Assembly (NCBI GenBank): GCA_038751255.1
Contig: JBCDGN010000005.1
Span: forward strand, 9,649 to 73,648
Origin: JANSYP01 sp038751255
Lineage (GTDB): Bacteria > Pseudomonadota > Alphaproteobacteria > Rhodobacterales > Rhodobacteraceae
DNA: 64,000 nucleotides
Direction: 5' to 3'
The notes below the pieces were generated by a model that ran no database searches, was not told the DNA's origin, and saw only the letters and a list, made by a program, of their open reading frames with translations. The position numbers were made by a program, and so were the translations under genes. This document shows positions 33,453 through 41,335 of this stretch, piece after piece; the stretch's first letter is position 1, and each line of letters begins with the position of its first letter.

Positions 33453-34619
33453 ATGACCACAAAAACCACTTCTTCCAGCCCCACACCCCTCACCCCACCA
33501 CTGCTGGACGAAGATCGGTTATCGTGGCTCCGCCTACTTAGATCCCGACGTGTCGGGATCGCAACTTTCTACAGATTGATGGCCGAACACGGCTCCGCGC
33601 AAGCGGCGCTCGCTGAGCTGCCCCATATCGCAGCAGCGGCAGGCGTCACCGACTACGCGCCCACAGATGCTGCGCGAGCTGTGGCGGAAATGAAGACCGC
33701 TTCGCGTTTTGGAGCCCGCATGGTTTGCCGGGGCGAAGCAGACTATCCGCCGCTTCTCAGCACGATCAGCGATGCGCCCCCGCTTTTTTGGATGCGCGGG
33801 GACAGAGCACTTCTGACCCAGCCCATGATTGCGATCGTCGGGGCGCGCAACGCCTCTGGCTTGGGCGAGCGCACAGCGCGCATGCTTGCCACGGGTTTGT
33901 CGGAGGCGGGCTTTGTTGTGGTCTCTGGCATGGCCCGCGGGATCGACGGCGTCGCCCATGATGCAGCCCTGGAAAAGGGAACAGCGGCGGTACTCGCAGG
34001 CGGCATTGACGTCGTCTATCCCCGCCAGAATGACGGACTTTACAAACACATCGCCGAGAAGGGAGTGCTGATTTCAGAGCAACCCATGGGCCTGCCCCCT
34101 CAGGCGCGGCATTTCCCAACCCGTAACCGATTGATTTCAGGAATGGCACGCGGTCTTATCGTCATTGAAGCAGCCTCGCGCTCGGGCAGCTTGATAACGG
34201 CCCGTGACGCAGGCGACCAGGGACGAGAGGTCATGGCTGTGCCGGGCCACCCCTTCGATGCCCGCGCCTCTGGCTGCAATATGCTGATCCGCGACGGCGC
34301 GACACTGGTCCGCAACGTCGAAGATGTGCTCGAAATCATTGGACCAGTAGACACAGAACGGCCGAGTTTTGAATTCGCCGAGCCAGAGCCTGACGAGTTG
34401 GTACCCCCCAAACCTGCGCCGACTAAGCGTCCCGCTATGGCTCAGATCAAGCTTCACGACCGTATTCTGGCGCGGCTTGGTCCCAGCCCCGTTTCTGAGG
34501 ATCAATTGCTGAGGGATCTTGCCCTGCCGAGTGGAGAGGTCGCTCCGGCACTCATCGATCTGGAACTTGAGGGACGCGTTTTGCGACAACCAGGCGGGCT
34601 TCTGAGCACACGAATTTAA
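33453..34619 (+). CDS. dprA: DNA-processing protein DprA
   Basis: DprA loads RecA on incoming single-stranded DNA during natural transformation. The Rossmann-like core has IVGARNASGLGERTAR, VSGMARGIDGVAHDAAL and GTAAVLAGGIDVVYPRQN. A C-terminal winged helix (from about residue 325) is present. The 388-residue length is normal. The 96-bp gap after tldD leaves room for its own promoter. topA follows 88 bp later. Confidence 0.95.
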   Translation: MTTKTTSSSPTPLTPPLLDEDRLSWLRLLRSRRVGIATFYRLMAEHGSAQAALAELPHIAAAAGVTDYAPTDAARAVAEMKTASRFGARMVCRGEADYPPLLSTISDAPPLFWMRGDRALLTQPMIAIVGARNASGLGERTARMLATGLSEAGFVVVSGMARGIDGVAHDAALEKGTAAVLAGGIDVVYPRQNDGLYKHIAEKGVLISEQPMGLPPQARHFPTRNRLISGMARGLIVIEAASRSGSLITARDAGDQGREVMAVPGHPFDARASGCNMLIRDGATLVRNVEDVLEIIGPVDTERPSFEFAEPEPDELVPPKPAPTKRPAMAQIKLHDRILARLGPSPVSEDQLLRDLALPSGEVAPALIDLELEGRVLRQPGGLLSTRI

Positions 34620-34707
34620 ACGCTGCTGCGGTGCGTCATTGACATCTTGCACCGCACGGCCACATCTACCCCGCAATCAAACGGTCTGTACTGGTAAGGG
34701 GCTTTTC

Positions 34708-37413
34708 ATGCCGGTAGTCGTCGTCGAGTCGCCTGCTAAAGCTAAGACAATTAACAAATATCTCGGGGATGACTTCACCGTTCTCGCCTCTTACGGCCAT
34801 GTGCGTGACCTTCTGCCGAAAGAAGAAGCCGTCGATCCTGAGCATCGATTCGAGATGATTTGGGAGGTTGGCGGCGATAGCAAGAAACGTATTAAGGCCA
34901 TTGCTGACGCTCTGAAAGATGATGATGCGCTGATCCTCGCCACCGACCCCGATCGCGAAGGAGAGGCGATCAGTTGGCACTTGCAAGAGACCCTGACCAA
35001 GCGCCGCGCGATCAAAAAAACCACCGAGGTGCGCCGCGTTGTATTCAACGCGATCACCAAATCCGCTGTGACCGAGGCAATGAAAAGCCCGCGCGACGTG
35101 GATATGGAATTGGTCGATGCCTATCGCGCCCGGCGCGCCTTGGATTTTCTGGTGGGCTTCAAGCTCTCACCGGTATTATGGCGCAAATTGCCGGGCTCGA
35201 AATCTGCAGGCCGGGTGCAATCGGTTTGCCTGCGGCTGATCGTCGAGCGCGAGATGGAAATCGAGGCCTTCAAGCCGCAAGAATACTGGTCCGTCCGCGC
35301 CATGCTGGAAACCCCGCGAGGGCAAAGCTTTGAGGCGCGTCTAACCACGCTCGGGGGCAAAAAACTCGACCGCTTTGACCTCGGGACAGCAGAGGCAGCA
35401 GAACTTGCCGTTGCTGCCGTGGCGTCGCGCACGCTTAGCATTAGAAGTGTGGAGGCCAAGCCGGGGACGCGCAATCCCTCCGCCCCGTTTATGACCTCGA
35501 CGCTGCAGCAAGAAGCCAGCCGCAAATTCGGCTTTGGCGCGCGGCAGACCATGGCCAGCGCGCAACGCCTGTACGAAGCAGGCTATATCACCTACATGCG
35601 TACCGACGGGATCGATATGGCCCCTGAAGCGGTCATGGCGGCGCGGGATGCGATCAAAGATCGCTTTGGCGCGGACTACCTGCCCAGCTCGCCTCGCATG
35701 TACAAAAACAAAGCCAAAAACGCCCAAGAAGCACATGAATGCATTCGGCCCACTGACATGGCGCGCGATGCTGCGAGCCTCAAGGTCACGGACGCTGATC
35801 AGCGCAGGCTCTACGATCTGATCTGGAAGCGCACGCTGGCAAGCCAAATGGCCGCCGCACGGTTGGAGCGGACCACTGTCGACATTTCCAGCCCTGATGG
35901 GGAGGTTGTGCTGCGGGCCACCGGCCAAGTGATCCTTTTCGATGGATTCTTGAAGGTTTATGAGGAAGGCCGGGATGAACCGACCTCAGACGGAGATGAC
36001 GCGCGTCTGCCAGTGATCTCTGAAGGCGAGGCTACGCCCCTGCACAAAGATGGCCTGAAACCCGCCTACGCCAAACTGACAGAGGCTCAAGACGCAACGA
36101 CCACGTCGCAAGGCCGGGCGGTCAACGCCCATATTGACACCTCTGGCGCAGTTCTGGGTCAGCAGCATTTTACGCAGCCTCCACCGCGCTACACCGAAGC
36201 CACCTTGGTCAAAAAGATGGAAGAGCTTGGCATCGGGCGGCCATCGACATATGCGTCGATCGTGACAACGATCCAAGATCGCGGCTATGTGGTCAAAGAT
36301 GGCAACCGCCTGATACCAGAAGATAAAGGTCGTCTCGTCACCGCCTTTTTGATGAACTACTTCCGCAAGTATGTCGGCTACAACTTCACTGCCGGTCTGG
36401 AAGAAGAGCTTGATGACATCACTGCGGGCAGCCGTGAATGGACAGAAGTGCTCGACCGGTTTTGGCGGGATTTCAAAGCCCATCTGGATGAGACCTCTGA
36501 GCTGCGCATCACAGATGTCCTAGAAAAGATCAATGAGGTGCTGGAGCCTCATTTATTCCCACCGAAAGAAGACGGCTCTGATCCGCGTCTATGCCCCAAT
36601 TGTGGCGTTGGACGGTTGTCGATGCGCACTGCGCGCTCTGGCGGGGCCTTTATCGGCTGCTCGAACTATCCCGAATGTCGCTATACCCGCCCCTTTGGAC
36701 CGCCGGGCACCGAGGACGGCGATGCAAGTGGAATTGGTCCTGATGGCAAACTCCTAGGCTATGACGCGGACGATGCGATCAGCCTCAGAACAGGGCGCTT
36801 TGGCCCCTATGTCCAGCGAGGCGAGGCAACCGAAGACATCAAAAAGCCCCCCCGGGCCTCTCTTCCAAAGGGTTGGGCCGCGGATGCGATTGATCTTGAA
36901 AAAGCTCTGATGCTTCTCAACTTACCTAGGGATGTTGGGCCCCATCCCGATGACGGTGAAATGATCACTGCCGCGATTGGACGCTATGGGCCTTATGTCA
37001 AACATGGCTCGAAATACGCCAATTTGCCCGATGTCGAAGAGGTCTTCACCATCGGCATGAACCGCGCTGTAGAGGTATTGGCCGCAAAACCGACCCGCGG
37101 CAAACCAGCGCCAGCCAAACCGTTGAAAGAGCTTGGCGAGCATCCTGAAGCCGGCGGACCGATTGCCGTGATGAATGGACGCTACGGCCCCTATGTGAAA
37201 TGGGACAAGGTCAACGCGACGCTCCCAAAAGACGTTGATCCCAACCAAGTGACACTTGAAATGGCGGTCGAGCTGATCGCTGAACGTCAGGCCCGAACGG
37301 GCAAGAAGAAGCCTGCGCGCAAGGCAGCAGCGAAGACGTCCACAACAAAGAAAACATCCGCCAAGAAGAAAACCGCCAAATCCAAAGACTCGCCCCCAGA
37401 GGCCGCTGAATAA
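34708..37413 (+). CDS. topA: DNA topoisomerase I
   Basis: TopA relaxes negative supercoils. The Toprim domain has the acidic site ATDPDREGEA (residues 79-88). The catalytic tyrosine is about Y296 in AGYITYMRTDG. One C4 zinc ribbon follows near residue 630 (LCPNCGVGRLS ... FIGCSNYPECRY), then three repeats with GRFGPYV or GRYGPYV. The tail is Lys-rich (KKPARKAAAKTSTTKKTSAK), as in many alphaproteobacteria. The ATG at 34708 matches the family start, MPVVVVESPAKAKTI. Confidence 0.97.
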   Translation: MPVVVVESPAKAKTINKYLGDDFTVLASYGHVRDLLPKEEAVDPEHRFEMIWEVGGDSKKRIKAIADALKDDDALILATDPDREGEAISWHLQETLTKRRAIKKTTEVRRVVFNAITKSAVTEAMKSPRDVDMELVDAYRARRALDFLVGFKLSPVLWRKLPGSKSAGRVQSVCLRLIVEREMEIEAFKPQEYWSVRAMLETPRGQSFEARLTTLGGKKLDRFDLGTAEAAELAVAAVASRTLSIRSVEAKPGTRNPSAPFMTSTLQQEASRKFGFGARQTMASAQRLYEAGYITYMRTDGIDMAPEAVMAARDAIKDRFGADYLPSSPRMYKNKAKNAQEAHECIRPTDMARDAASLKVTDADQRRLYDLIWKRTLASQMAAARLERTTVDISSPDGEVVLRATGQVILFDGFLKVYEEGRDEPTSDGDDARLPVISEGEATPLHKDGLKPAYAKLTEAQDATTTSQGRAVNAHIDTSGAVLGQQHFTQPPPRYTEATLVKKMEELGIGRPSTYASIVTTIQDRGYVVKDGNRLIPEDKGRLVTAFLMNYFRKYVGYNFTAGLEEELDDITAGSREWTEVLDRFWRDFKAHLDETSELRITDVLEKINEVLEPHLFPPKEDGSDPRLCPNCGVGRLSMRTARSGGAFIGCSNYPECRYTRPFGPPGTEDGDASGIGPDGKLLGYDADDAISLRTGRFGPYVQRGEATEDIKKPPRASLPKGWAADAIDLEKALMLLNLPRDVGPHPDDGEMITAAIGRYGPYVKHGSKYANLPDVEEVFTIGMNRAVEVLAAKPTRGKPAPAKPLKELGEHPEAGGPIAVMNGRYGPYVKWDKVNATLPKDVDPNQVTLEMAVELIAERQARTGKKKPARKAAAKTSTTKKTSAKKKTAKSKDSPPEAAE

Positions 37414-37417
37414 GGGT

Positions 37418-37993
37418 CTACTGAGCCCTGATCCCCTCAATCAGGCTTTGCAAAGCCACGTGATAAGGTTCGGGCGCAGCCCCCTCGGCGATTGCCAATG
37501 CAGCGCGGTCAAACCCTGCAGAAAGAATCATGGCGAGGGCGTCAATTTCCGTTTCGCTGAAACCGTTTACCGCGGCGGCAAGACCTGCGCGCAATGACGC
37601 GCGCCCCCCACCGCCATCCATGGCATCGATCTCTGCTGCGCCAAGGACAAAAGGTCCTTCGACCAACAAAAGTCTAGCCCGACCCGGCACAGCCATGGCG
37701 GAAAAATAGGCCGCACTACCGGCCGCAAGCGGGTTAGGCTGTTTGTCTATTGCTTCTATCGCGTGACCGATCGCATCGCTCTCTGCTTCCAGCACCGCAC
37801 GAAATAGCGCCGTTTTGTCCGCATAGTGATGATAGAGCGCGCCGCGTGTCACTTCGGCTTGACGCACGATTTCCGGTGTCGAAGTGCCCGAAAACCCCTT
37901 CTCAACAAATAGCTTACGGGCCGCAGCAATAAGCCGAGCTTTTGTGTCTGCGCTGCGATCAACATTGCGACGCCGTTTCGAATTATCTTGCAT
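37418..37993 (-). CDS. TetR family transcriptional regulator
   Basis: The N-terminal 60 residues are a TetR HTH: ARKLFVEKGFSGTSTPEIVR followed by VTRGALYHHYADKTALFRAV. The C-terminal ligand domain is variable. A near-palindromic copy of its likely operator begins right at the start codon and a perfect copy lies 30 bp further into the intergenic space. It is therefore probably autoregulated and represses the divergent VOC gene. It is convergent with topA, 4 bp from its stop. The ligand is unknown. Confidence 0.92.
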   Translation of the reverse strand: MQDNSKRRRNVDRSADTKARLIAAARKLFVEKGFSGTSTPEIVRQAEVTRGALYHHYADKTALFRAVLEAESDAIGHAIEAIDKQPNPLAAGSAAYFSAMAVPGRARLLLVEGPFVLGAAEIDAMDGGGGRASLRAGLAAAVNGFSETEIDALAMILSAGFDRAALAIAEGAAPEPYHVALQSLIEGIRAQ

Positions 37994-38010
37994 ACATACA
38001 GCCTGTTTGT
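37994..38010. promoter_or_regulatory. TetR operator copy 1 (imperfect palindrome)
   Basis: ACATACAG-C-CTGTTTGT is a 17-bp palindrome with one mismatch. It directly abuts the start codon of the tetR gene, where bound repressor would block its expression. It has the same 8-1-8 design as the perfect copy 30 bp away. Confidence 0.7.
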
Positions 38011-38023
38011 TTATGAGTTACTC

Positions 38024-38040
38024 ACATACAGACTGTATGT
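38024..38040. promoter_or_regulatory. TetR operator copy 2 (perfect palindrome)
   Basis: ACATACAG-A-CTGTATGT is a perfect 17-bp palindrome. It lies just upstream of a TATACT -10-like box (38044-38049) and 22 bp before the VOC gene, so it should overlap that promoter. The ACATACA/TGTATGT arms resemble operators of AcrR-type TetR proteins. Confidence 0.8.
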
Positions 38041-38061
38041 ACTTATACTTAGGAGGCCAAG

Positions 38062-38487
38062 ATGAAACTGACCCAATACTATCCTGTTCTGCAAACTGCT
38101 GATGTCCCAGGAACGGCGGATTTCTATGTCACGCATTTCAGTTTTCGCGAGATGTTTGCCGCCGATTGGTACGTCCATTTACAAATGCCGACAGCGCCCA
38201 GCGTGAACCTCGCTGTTCTGCAAGAGGACCATCCAACCATTCCCCAGCCAGGCCGCGGGACAACGCAGGGCATGATCCTCAATTTCGAGGTTGAGGATGT
38301 TGATCTGGTCCACGACCGTCTGGTCTCTGCTGGACTGCCAATGCTGAAACCTCTTTGCGATGAGGATTTTGGTCAGCGGCACTTCATCACCACCGATCCA
38401 AACGGGGTGCTGATCGATGTGATAACCCCAATACCGCCAAGCCCTGAGTTTGCGGCCCAATATGCTATCGAAGCGCTCCCAACATAG
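38062..38487 (+). CDS. VOC family (glyoxalase/bleomycin-resistance fold) protein
   Basis: This is a small vicinal-oxygen-chelate fold protein with two beta-alpha-beta-beta-beta units. The first half reads YYPVLQTADVPGTADFYVT, and the second half has LVHDRLVSAGLPML and RHFITTDPNGVLIDVIT, where the late acidic residue is a metal ligand in active members. A strong AGGAGG ribosome site precedes the ATG. Expression is probably controlled by the divergent TetR protein. The reaction is unknown. Confidence 0.85.
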   Translation: MKLTQYYPVLQTADVPGTADFYVTHFSFREMFAADWYVHLQMPTAPSVNLAVLQEDHPTIPQPGRGTTQGMILNFEVEDVDLVHDRLVSAGLPMLKPLCDEDFGQRHFITTDPNGVLIDVITPIPPSPEFAAQYAIEALPT

Positions 38488-38575
38488 GCCCCGCACGGCA
38501 GCGCAACGATTGACTCCACGCCGCGAGCGCGCAAGAACGCCTCGCAGATATTTCGTCAAATATGAGGGGCGTTCG

Positions 38576-39271
38576 ATGAAGAAAGTCTACGATAATGCCG
38601 ATGAGGCGCTAGATGGATTGCTCTTTGACGGAATGCTGATTGCCGCCGGTGGGTTTGGTCTCTGTGGGATCCCTGAACTCCTGATCAATGCGATCAAAAA
38701 GGCCGGGACCAAGGACATTACCGTGGCCTCCAACAATGCCGGCGTCGATGATTTCGGGCTCGGCATATTGCTCGAAACCAAGCAAGTTAAGAAGATGATG
38801 TCGTCCTATGTGGGCGAGAATGATCTTTTCATGCAACAATATCTCTCTGGTGAGCTGGAGATCGAGTTCAACCCGCAAGGCACATTGGCCGAGCGGCTGC
38901 GCGCCGGTGGCTGTGGCATCCCAGGCTTCTACACCAAAACCGGTGTCGGCACTGACGTCGCAACAGGCAAAGAACACAAAGAGTTCGACGGCGAGACCTA
39001 CATTTTAGAGAAGGGCATTTTCGCCGACATCTCCATCGTGAAGGCGTGGAAAGCCGATTCAACCGGTAACGCGATTTTCCGCAAAACCGCGCGCAACTTC
39101 AATCCGCCAGCAGCGAGCGCGGGCAAGGTTTGCATCATGGAAGTGGAAGAGATCGTTCCGGTCGGCAGCCTCGACCCCGATGCCATCCATCTGCCCGGCA
39201 TCTATGTGCATCGCTTAATTCAGGGCGAGCATGAAAAGCGTATCGAACAACGCACCATCCGGGCCGCCTAA
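38576..39271 (+). CDS. 3-oxoacid CoA-transferase subunit A
   Basis: The alpha subunit of a succinyl-CoA:3-ketoacid (or acetoacetate) CoA-transferase, used to activate acetoacetate. The CoA-binding GGFGLCGIPELLINAI and the NPQGTLAERLRAGGCGIPGF segment are typical. The frame is open upstream, but the ATG at 38576 follows GAGGGG and starts with MKKVYDNADEAL as in the family. Its stop overlaps the start of the VOC gene as TAATG. The beta subunit follows after that VOC gene. Confidence 0.93.
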   Translation: MKKVYDNADEALDGLLFDGMLIAAGGFGLCGIPELLINAIKKAGTKDITVASNNAGVDDFGLGILLETKQVKKMMSSYVGENDLFMQQYLSGELEIEFNPQGTLAERLRAGGCGIPGFYTKTGVGTDVATGKEHKEFDGETYILEKGIFADISIVKAWKADSTGNAIFRKTARNFNPPAASAGKVCIMEVEEIVPVGSLDPDAIHLPGIYVHRLIQGEHEKRIEQRTIRAA

Positions 39272-39663
39272 TGGGGCCCGTGCCGGGCACATCGCCGATC
39301 GTGCCGGTCCGCGATGTGGCACAAAGTGTTGCGTTCTATAGCGAAATGCTTGGCTTCGATTTGAGCATCCACAACGCCGACGCGGGGTATGCGCTCCTGC
39401 GTCGAGGGCCTGCGATGATTGCGCTCATTGGGGGCGCTGACGAGCGAGCGCTTCGCGCCACAGCCACCAATATCTCGGCTCAGATTTGGCTGAACGACCT
39501 GGATGGGTACTGGGATCAGATCAAAGACCGGGCCGATGAGTTTCCGGCGGGCAGTCTTAGACCGCCCTTCGACCGCGACTATGGCGTGCGCGAGTTGCAC
39601 GTGAAAGACCCCGATGGGTTTTTGATTTTCTTCACAGAATTGACAGACAGCGAGAAAGGCTAG
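39271..39663 (+). CDS. VOC family protein inside the CoA-transferase operon
   Basis: A 130-residue glyoxalase/bleomycin-resistance-type protein. It has SPIVPVRDVAQSVAFYSEML at the N-terminus and GVRELHVKDPDGFLIFFTE at the C-terminus, where the glutamate can bind metal. Its ATG overlaps the stop of subunit A by 1 bp and its stop is 3 bp before subunit B, so it is tightly coupled to both. Function is unknown; it differs from the TetR-linked VOC protein at 38062. Confidence 0.85.
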   Translation: MGPVPGTSPIVPVRDVAQSVAFYSEMLGFDLSIHNADAGYALLRRGPAMIALIGGADERALRATATNISAQIWLNDLDGYWDQIKDRADEFPAGSLRPPFDRDYGVRELHVKDPDGFLIFFTELTDSEKG

Positions 39664-39666
39664 CAC

Positions 39667-40293
39667 ATGCCCTGGGACCGCAATCAGATGGCCGAACGGG
39701 CCGCACAAGAGCTTCAAGACGGCTGGTATGTCAATCTCGGTATTGGCATCCCAACACTGGTGTCAAACTACATCCCTGAAGGCATCGAGGTGGTGCTGCA
39801 ATCGGAAAATGGCATGCTCGGCATGGGCCCCTTCCCGACCGAAGAAGAGATCGACGCCGACCTCATCAATGCAGGAAAGCAAACGATTACCGAGCTGCCC
39901 GAGACCTCCTATTTCGACAGCGCGCAGAGCTTTGGCATGATCCGGGGCGGTAAAATCGCGATGGCGATTTTGGGCGCGATGGAAGTCGCCGAAAACGGCG
40001 ATCTGGCCAATTGGATGATCCCGGGCAAACTGGTCAAGGGCATGGGCGGCGCAATGGATCTTGTCGCAGGCGTTGGCCGGGTGGTCGTGGTGATGGATCA
40101 CACCAACAAAAAGGGGCAGACGAAGCTGCTGCATGCATGCACCTTGCCGCTGACCGGCACGGGCGTTGTGGACCGGATTATTACGAATCTCGGGGTGCTC
40201 GACGTGGTCGAAGGCGGGTTGAAGATCGTTGAATTGGCCCCCGAGGTCACCGAAGAAGAGCTGAGGTCCAAGACCGAGGCGAGCATTGTCTGA
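39667..40293 (+). CDS. 3-oxoacid CoA-transferase subunit B
   Basis: The beta subunit carries the catalytic glutamate in VLQSENGMLGMGPFP. Other family features are WYVNLGIGIPTLVSNYIP, ADLINAGKQTITELPETSYF and KLVKGMGGAMDLVAGVGRV. At 208 residues it is full length. It is separated from subunit A by one small VOC gene. It overlaps the acetyltransferase gene downstream by 8 bp. Confidence 0.93.
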   Translation: MPWDRNQMAERAAQELQDGWYVNLGIGIPTLVSNYIPEGIEVVLQSENGMLGMGPFPTEEEIDADLINAGKQTITELPETSYFDSAQSFGMIRGGKIAMAILGAMEVAENGDLANWMIPGKLVKGMGGAMDLVAGVGRVVVVMDHTNKKGQTKLLHACTLPLTGTGVVDRIITNLGVLDVVEGGLKIVELAPEVTEEELRSKTEASIV

Positions 40294-40573
40294 TGTGATC
40301 CACAAAGAGGTCAATGGCGCGAAGGGGCGCTATGTGCTCGAACGAGACGGCGCAGAGGCCGAACTCACCTTCTCTGTCCTCTCGCCCGAGACCGTGATTG
40401 CAGATCACACGGGCGTTCCCGACAGTATGCGCGGCACCGGAGCTGGCAAGGCCCTGGTCGCGCATATGGTGGAAGACGCGCGCGCCAATGGTTTCAAGAT
40501 CGTGCCGCTCTGCCCGTTTGTGAACGCGGAACGTCGGAAACATCCTGACTGGGCGGATGTGTTTCAGGTCTAA
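40286..40573 (+). CDS. Small GNAT-like N-acetyltransferase (YjdJ/Gtn-type, PF14542-like)
   Basis: A 95-residue minimal acetyltransferase fold. The acetyl-CoA loop is in PDSMRGTGAGKALVAHMVEDA and the C-terminus is CPFVNAERRKHPDWADV, matching the short YjdJ-type group. The start is a TTG at 40286 or the GTG at 40295; both are in the subunit B 3' end. Its last 80 bp overlap the convergent gene at 40494. The substrate is unknown. Confidence 0.85.
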   Translation: MSDVIHKEVNGAKGRYVLERDGAEAELTFSVLSPETVIADHTGVPDSMRGTGAGKALVAHMVEDARANGFKIVPLCPFVNAERRKHPDWADVFQV

Positions 40574-41228
40574 CGTGCTTGCGTGTCTCGGCGTCGTCAG
40601 GCTGCGTCCAGTTTTCGCCCCAGCCTTGACCCGCGCGCAGTGTCACGCGCGGCGAAAAACCTGGGGCGTCCGTCAAATAGTAGACGGTGACACCCCGGCT
40701 GATCCAGCGACGCTTTTCTGATAGCGTGAGACCTGCAAGGATTGCGCGTCGCGCCATGGAAACCCCTGGCTGACCGCGCCGAGCCGCACTGACGATGTCA
40801 AATCCCCGCCGTCCGAAACTCGCGGCGATGTAGTCTGAGCGTTCTTTAGCCCGAAACGGCTGGTTCGGTTGCGCGCCCCTGATCGCCGCCGATAGACCAA
40901 GTTGGTCGCGCATATGGGCCAGAATTGTTTCAGGCAGAGACGAAATCAGGGTCACGCGGACGCCGCACTTTCCGGCAGTAGTGATCAAGTCCAGGACCTC
41001 AGAGCGCAGTGGCAGGCGTGGCGGCCGCATCCCGGGCATTGCCAAAAGCTGTTTCAGTGCCGTGCCGGGATCACGCCATTGGCGGCGTAGGGTCAGCAGT
41101 GTGGTCAGCGGGCGATGCCGAAAACAGTGCCACAGCCCCGTCGGGATCGGATCGCGCGCGAGCAGACCCTTATCGACATCCACCACCAACGGTAGTGGAG
41201 TTATTTCCGTCATCGGAAAGGAACGCAT
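40494..41228 (-). CDS. HAD-like protein with altered nucleophile motif, about 244 aa
   Basis: The protein resembles the haloacid-dehalogenase domain found at the N-terminus of some UbiA-type prenyltransferases. It has PLVVDVDKGLL at the position of the DxDGT(L/V) motif, LISSLPETILAHMRDQLGL as motif II, and FGRRGFDIVSAAR near motif IV. The catalytic motif reads DVDKG, so the residues after the second Asp differ from active enzymes. The tail after about residue 190 is unlike the family. Starts at 41228 (ATG) or 41213 (ATG) are possible. Its 3' end overlaps the acetyltransferase gene by 80 bp. Confidence 0.6.
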   Translation of the reverse strand: MRSFPMTEITPLPLVVDVDKGLLARDPIPTGLWHCFRHRPLTTLLTLRRQWRDPGTALKQLLAMPGMRPPRLPLRSEVLDLITTAGKCGVRVTLISSLPETILAHMRDQLGLSAAIRGAQPNQPFRAKERSDYIAASFGRRGFDIVSAARRGQPGVSMARRAILAGLTLSEKRRWISRGVTVYYLTDAPGFSPRVTLRAGQGWGENWTQPDDAETRKHVRPETHPPSQDVSDVPRSQTGRAARS

Positions 41229-41335
41229 CACTCAGCCCACTACAGAAAACCAGCAACGATCCTTGCAGGGCGGCTGACAATGCTTGGTTAAAACGCTGCG
41301 ACTGAGTCTGCATTTGGTTAACAAGCTGCTACACC

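Noticed and set aside
38450..38575. N-terminal extension of CoA-transferase subunit A
   Set aside because: It runs into the VOC gene and is Arg-rich, unlike the family. The ATG at 38576 has a ribosome site and the family start.
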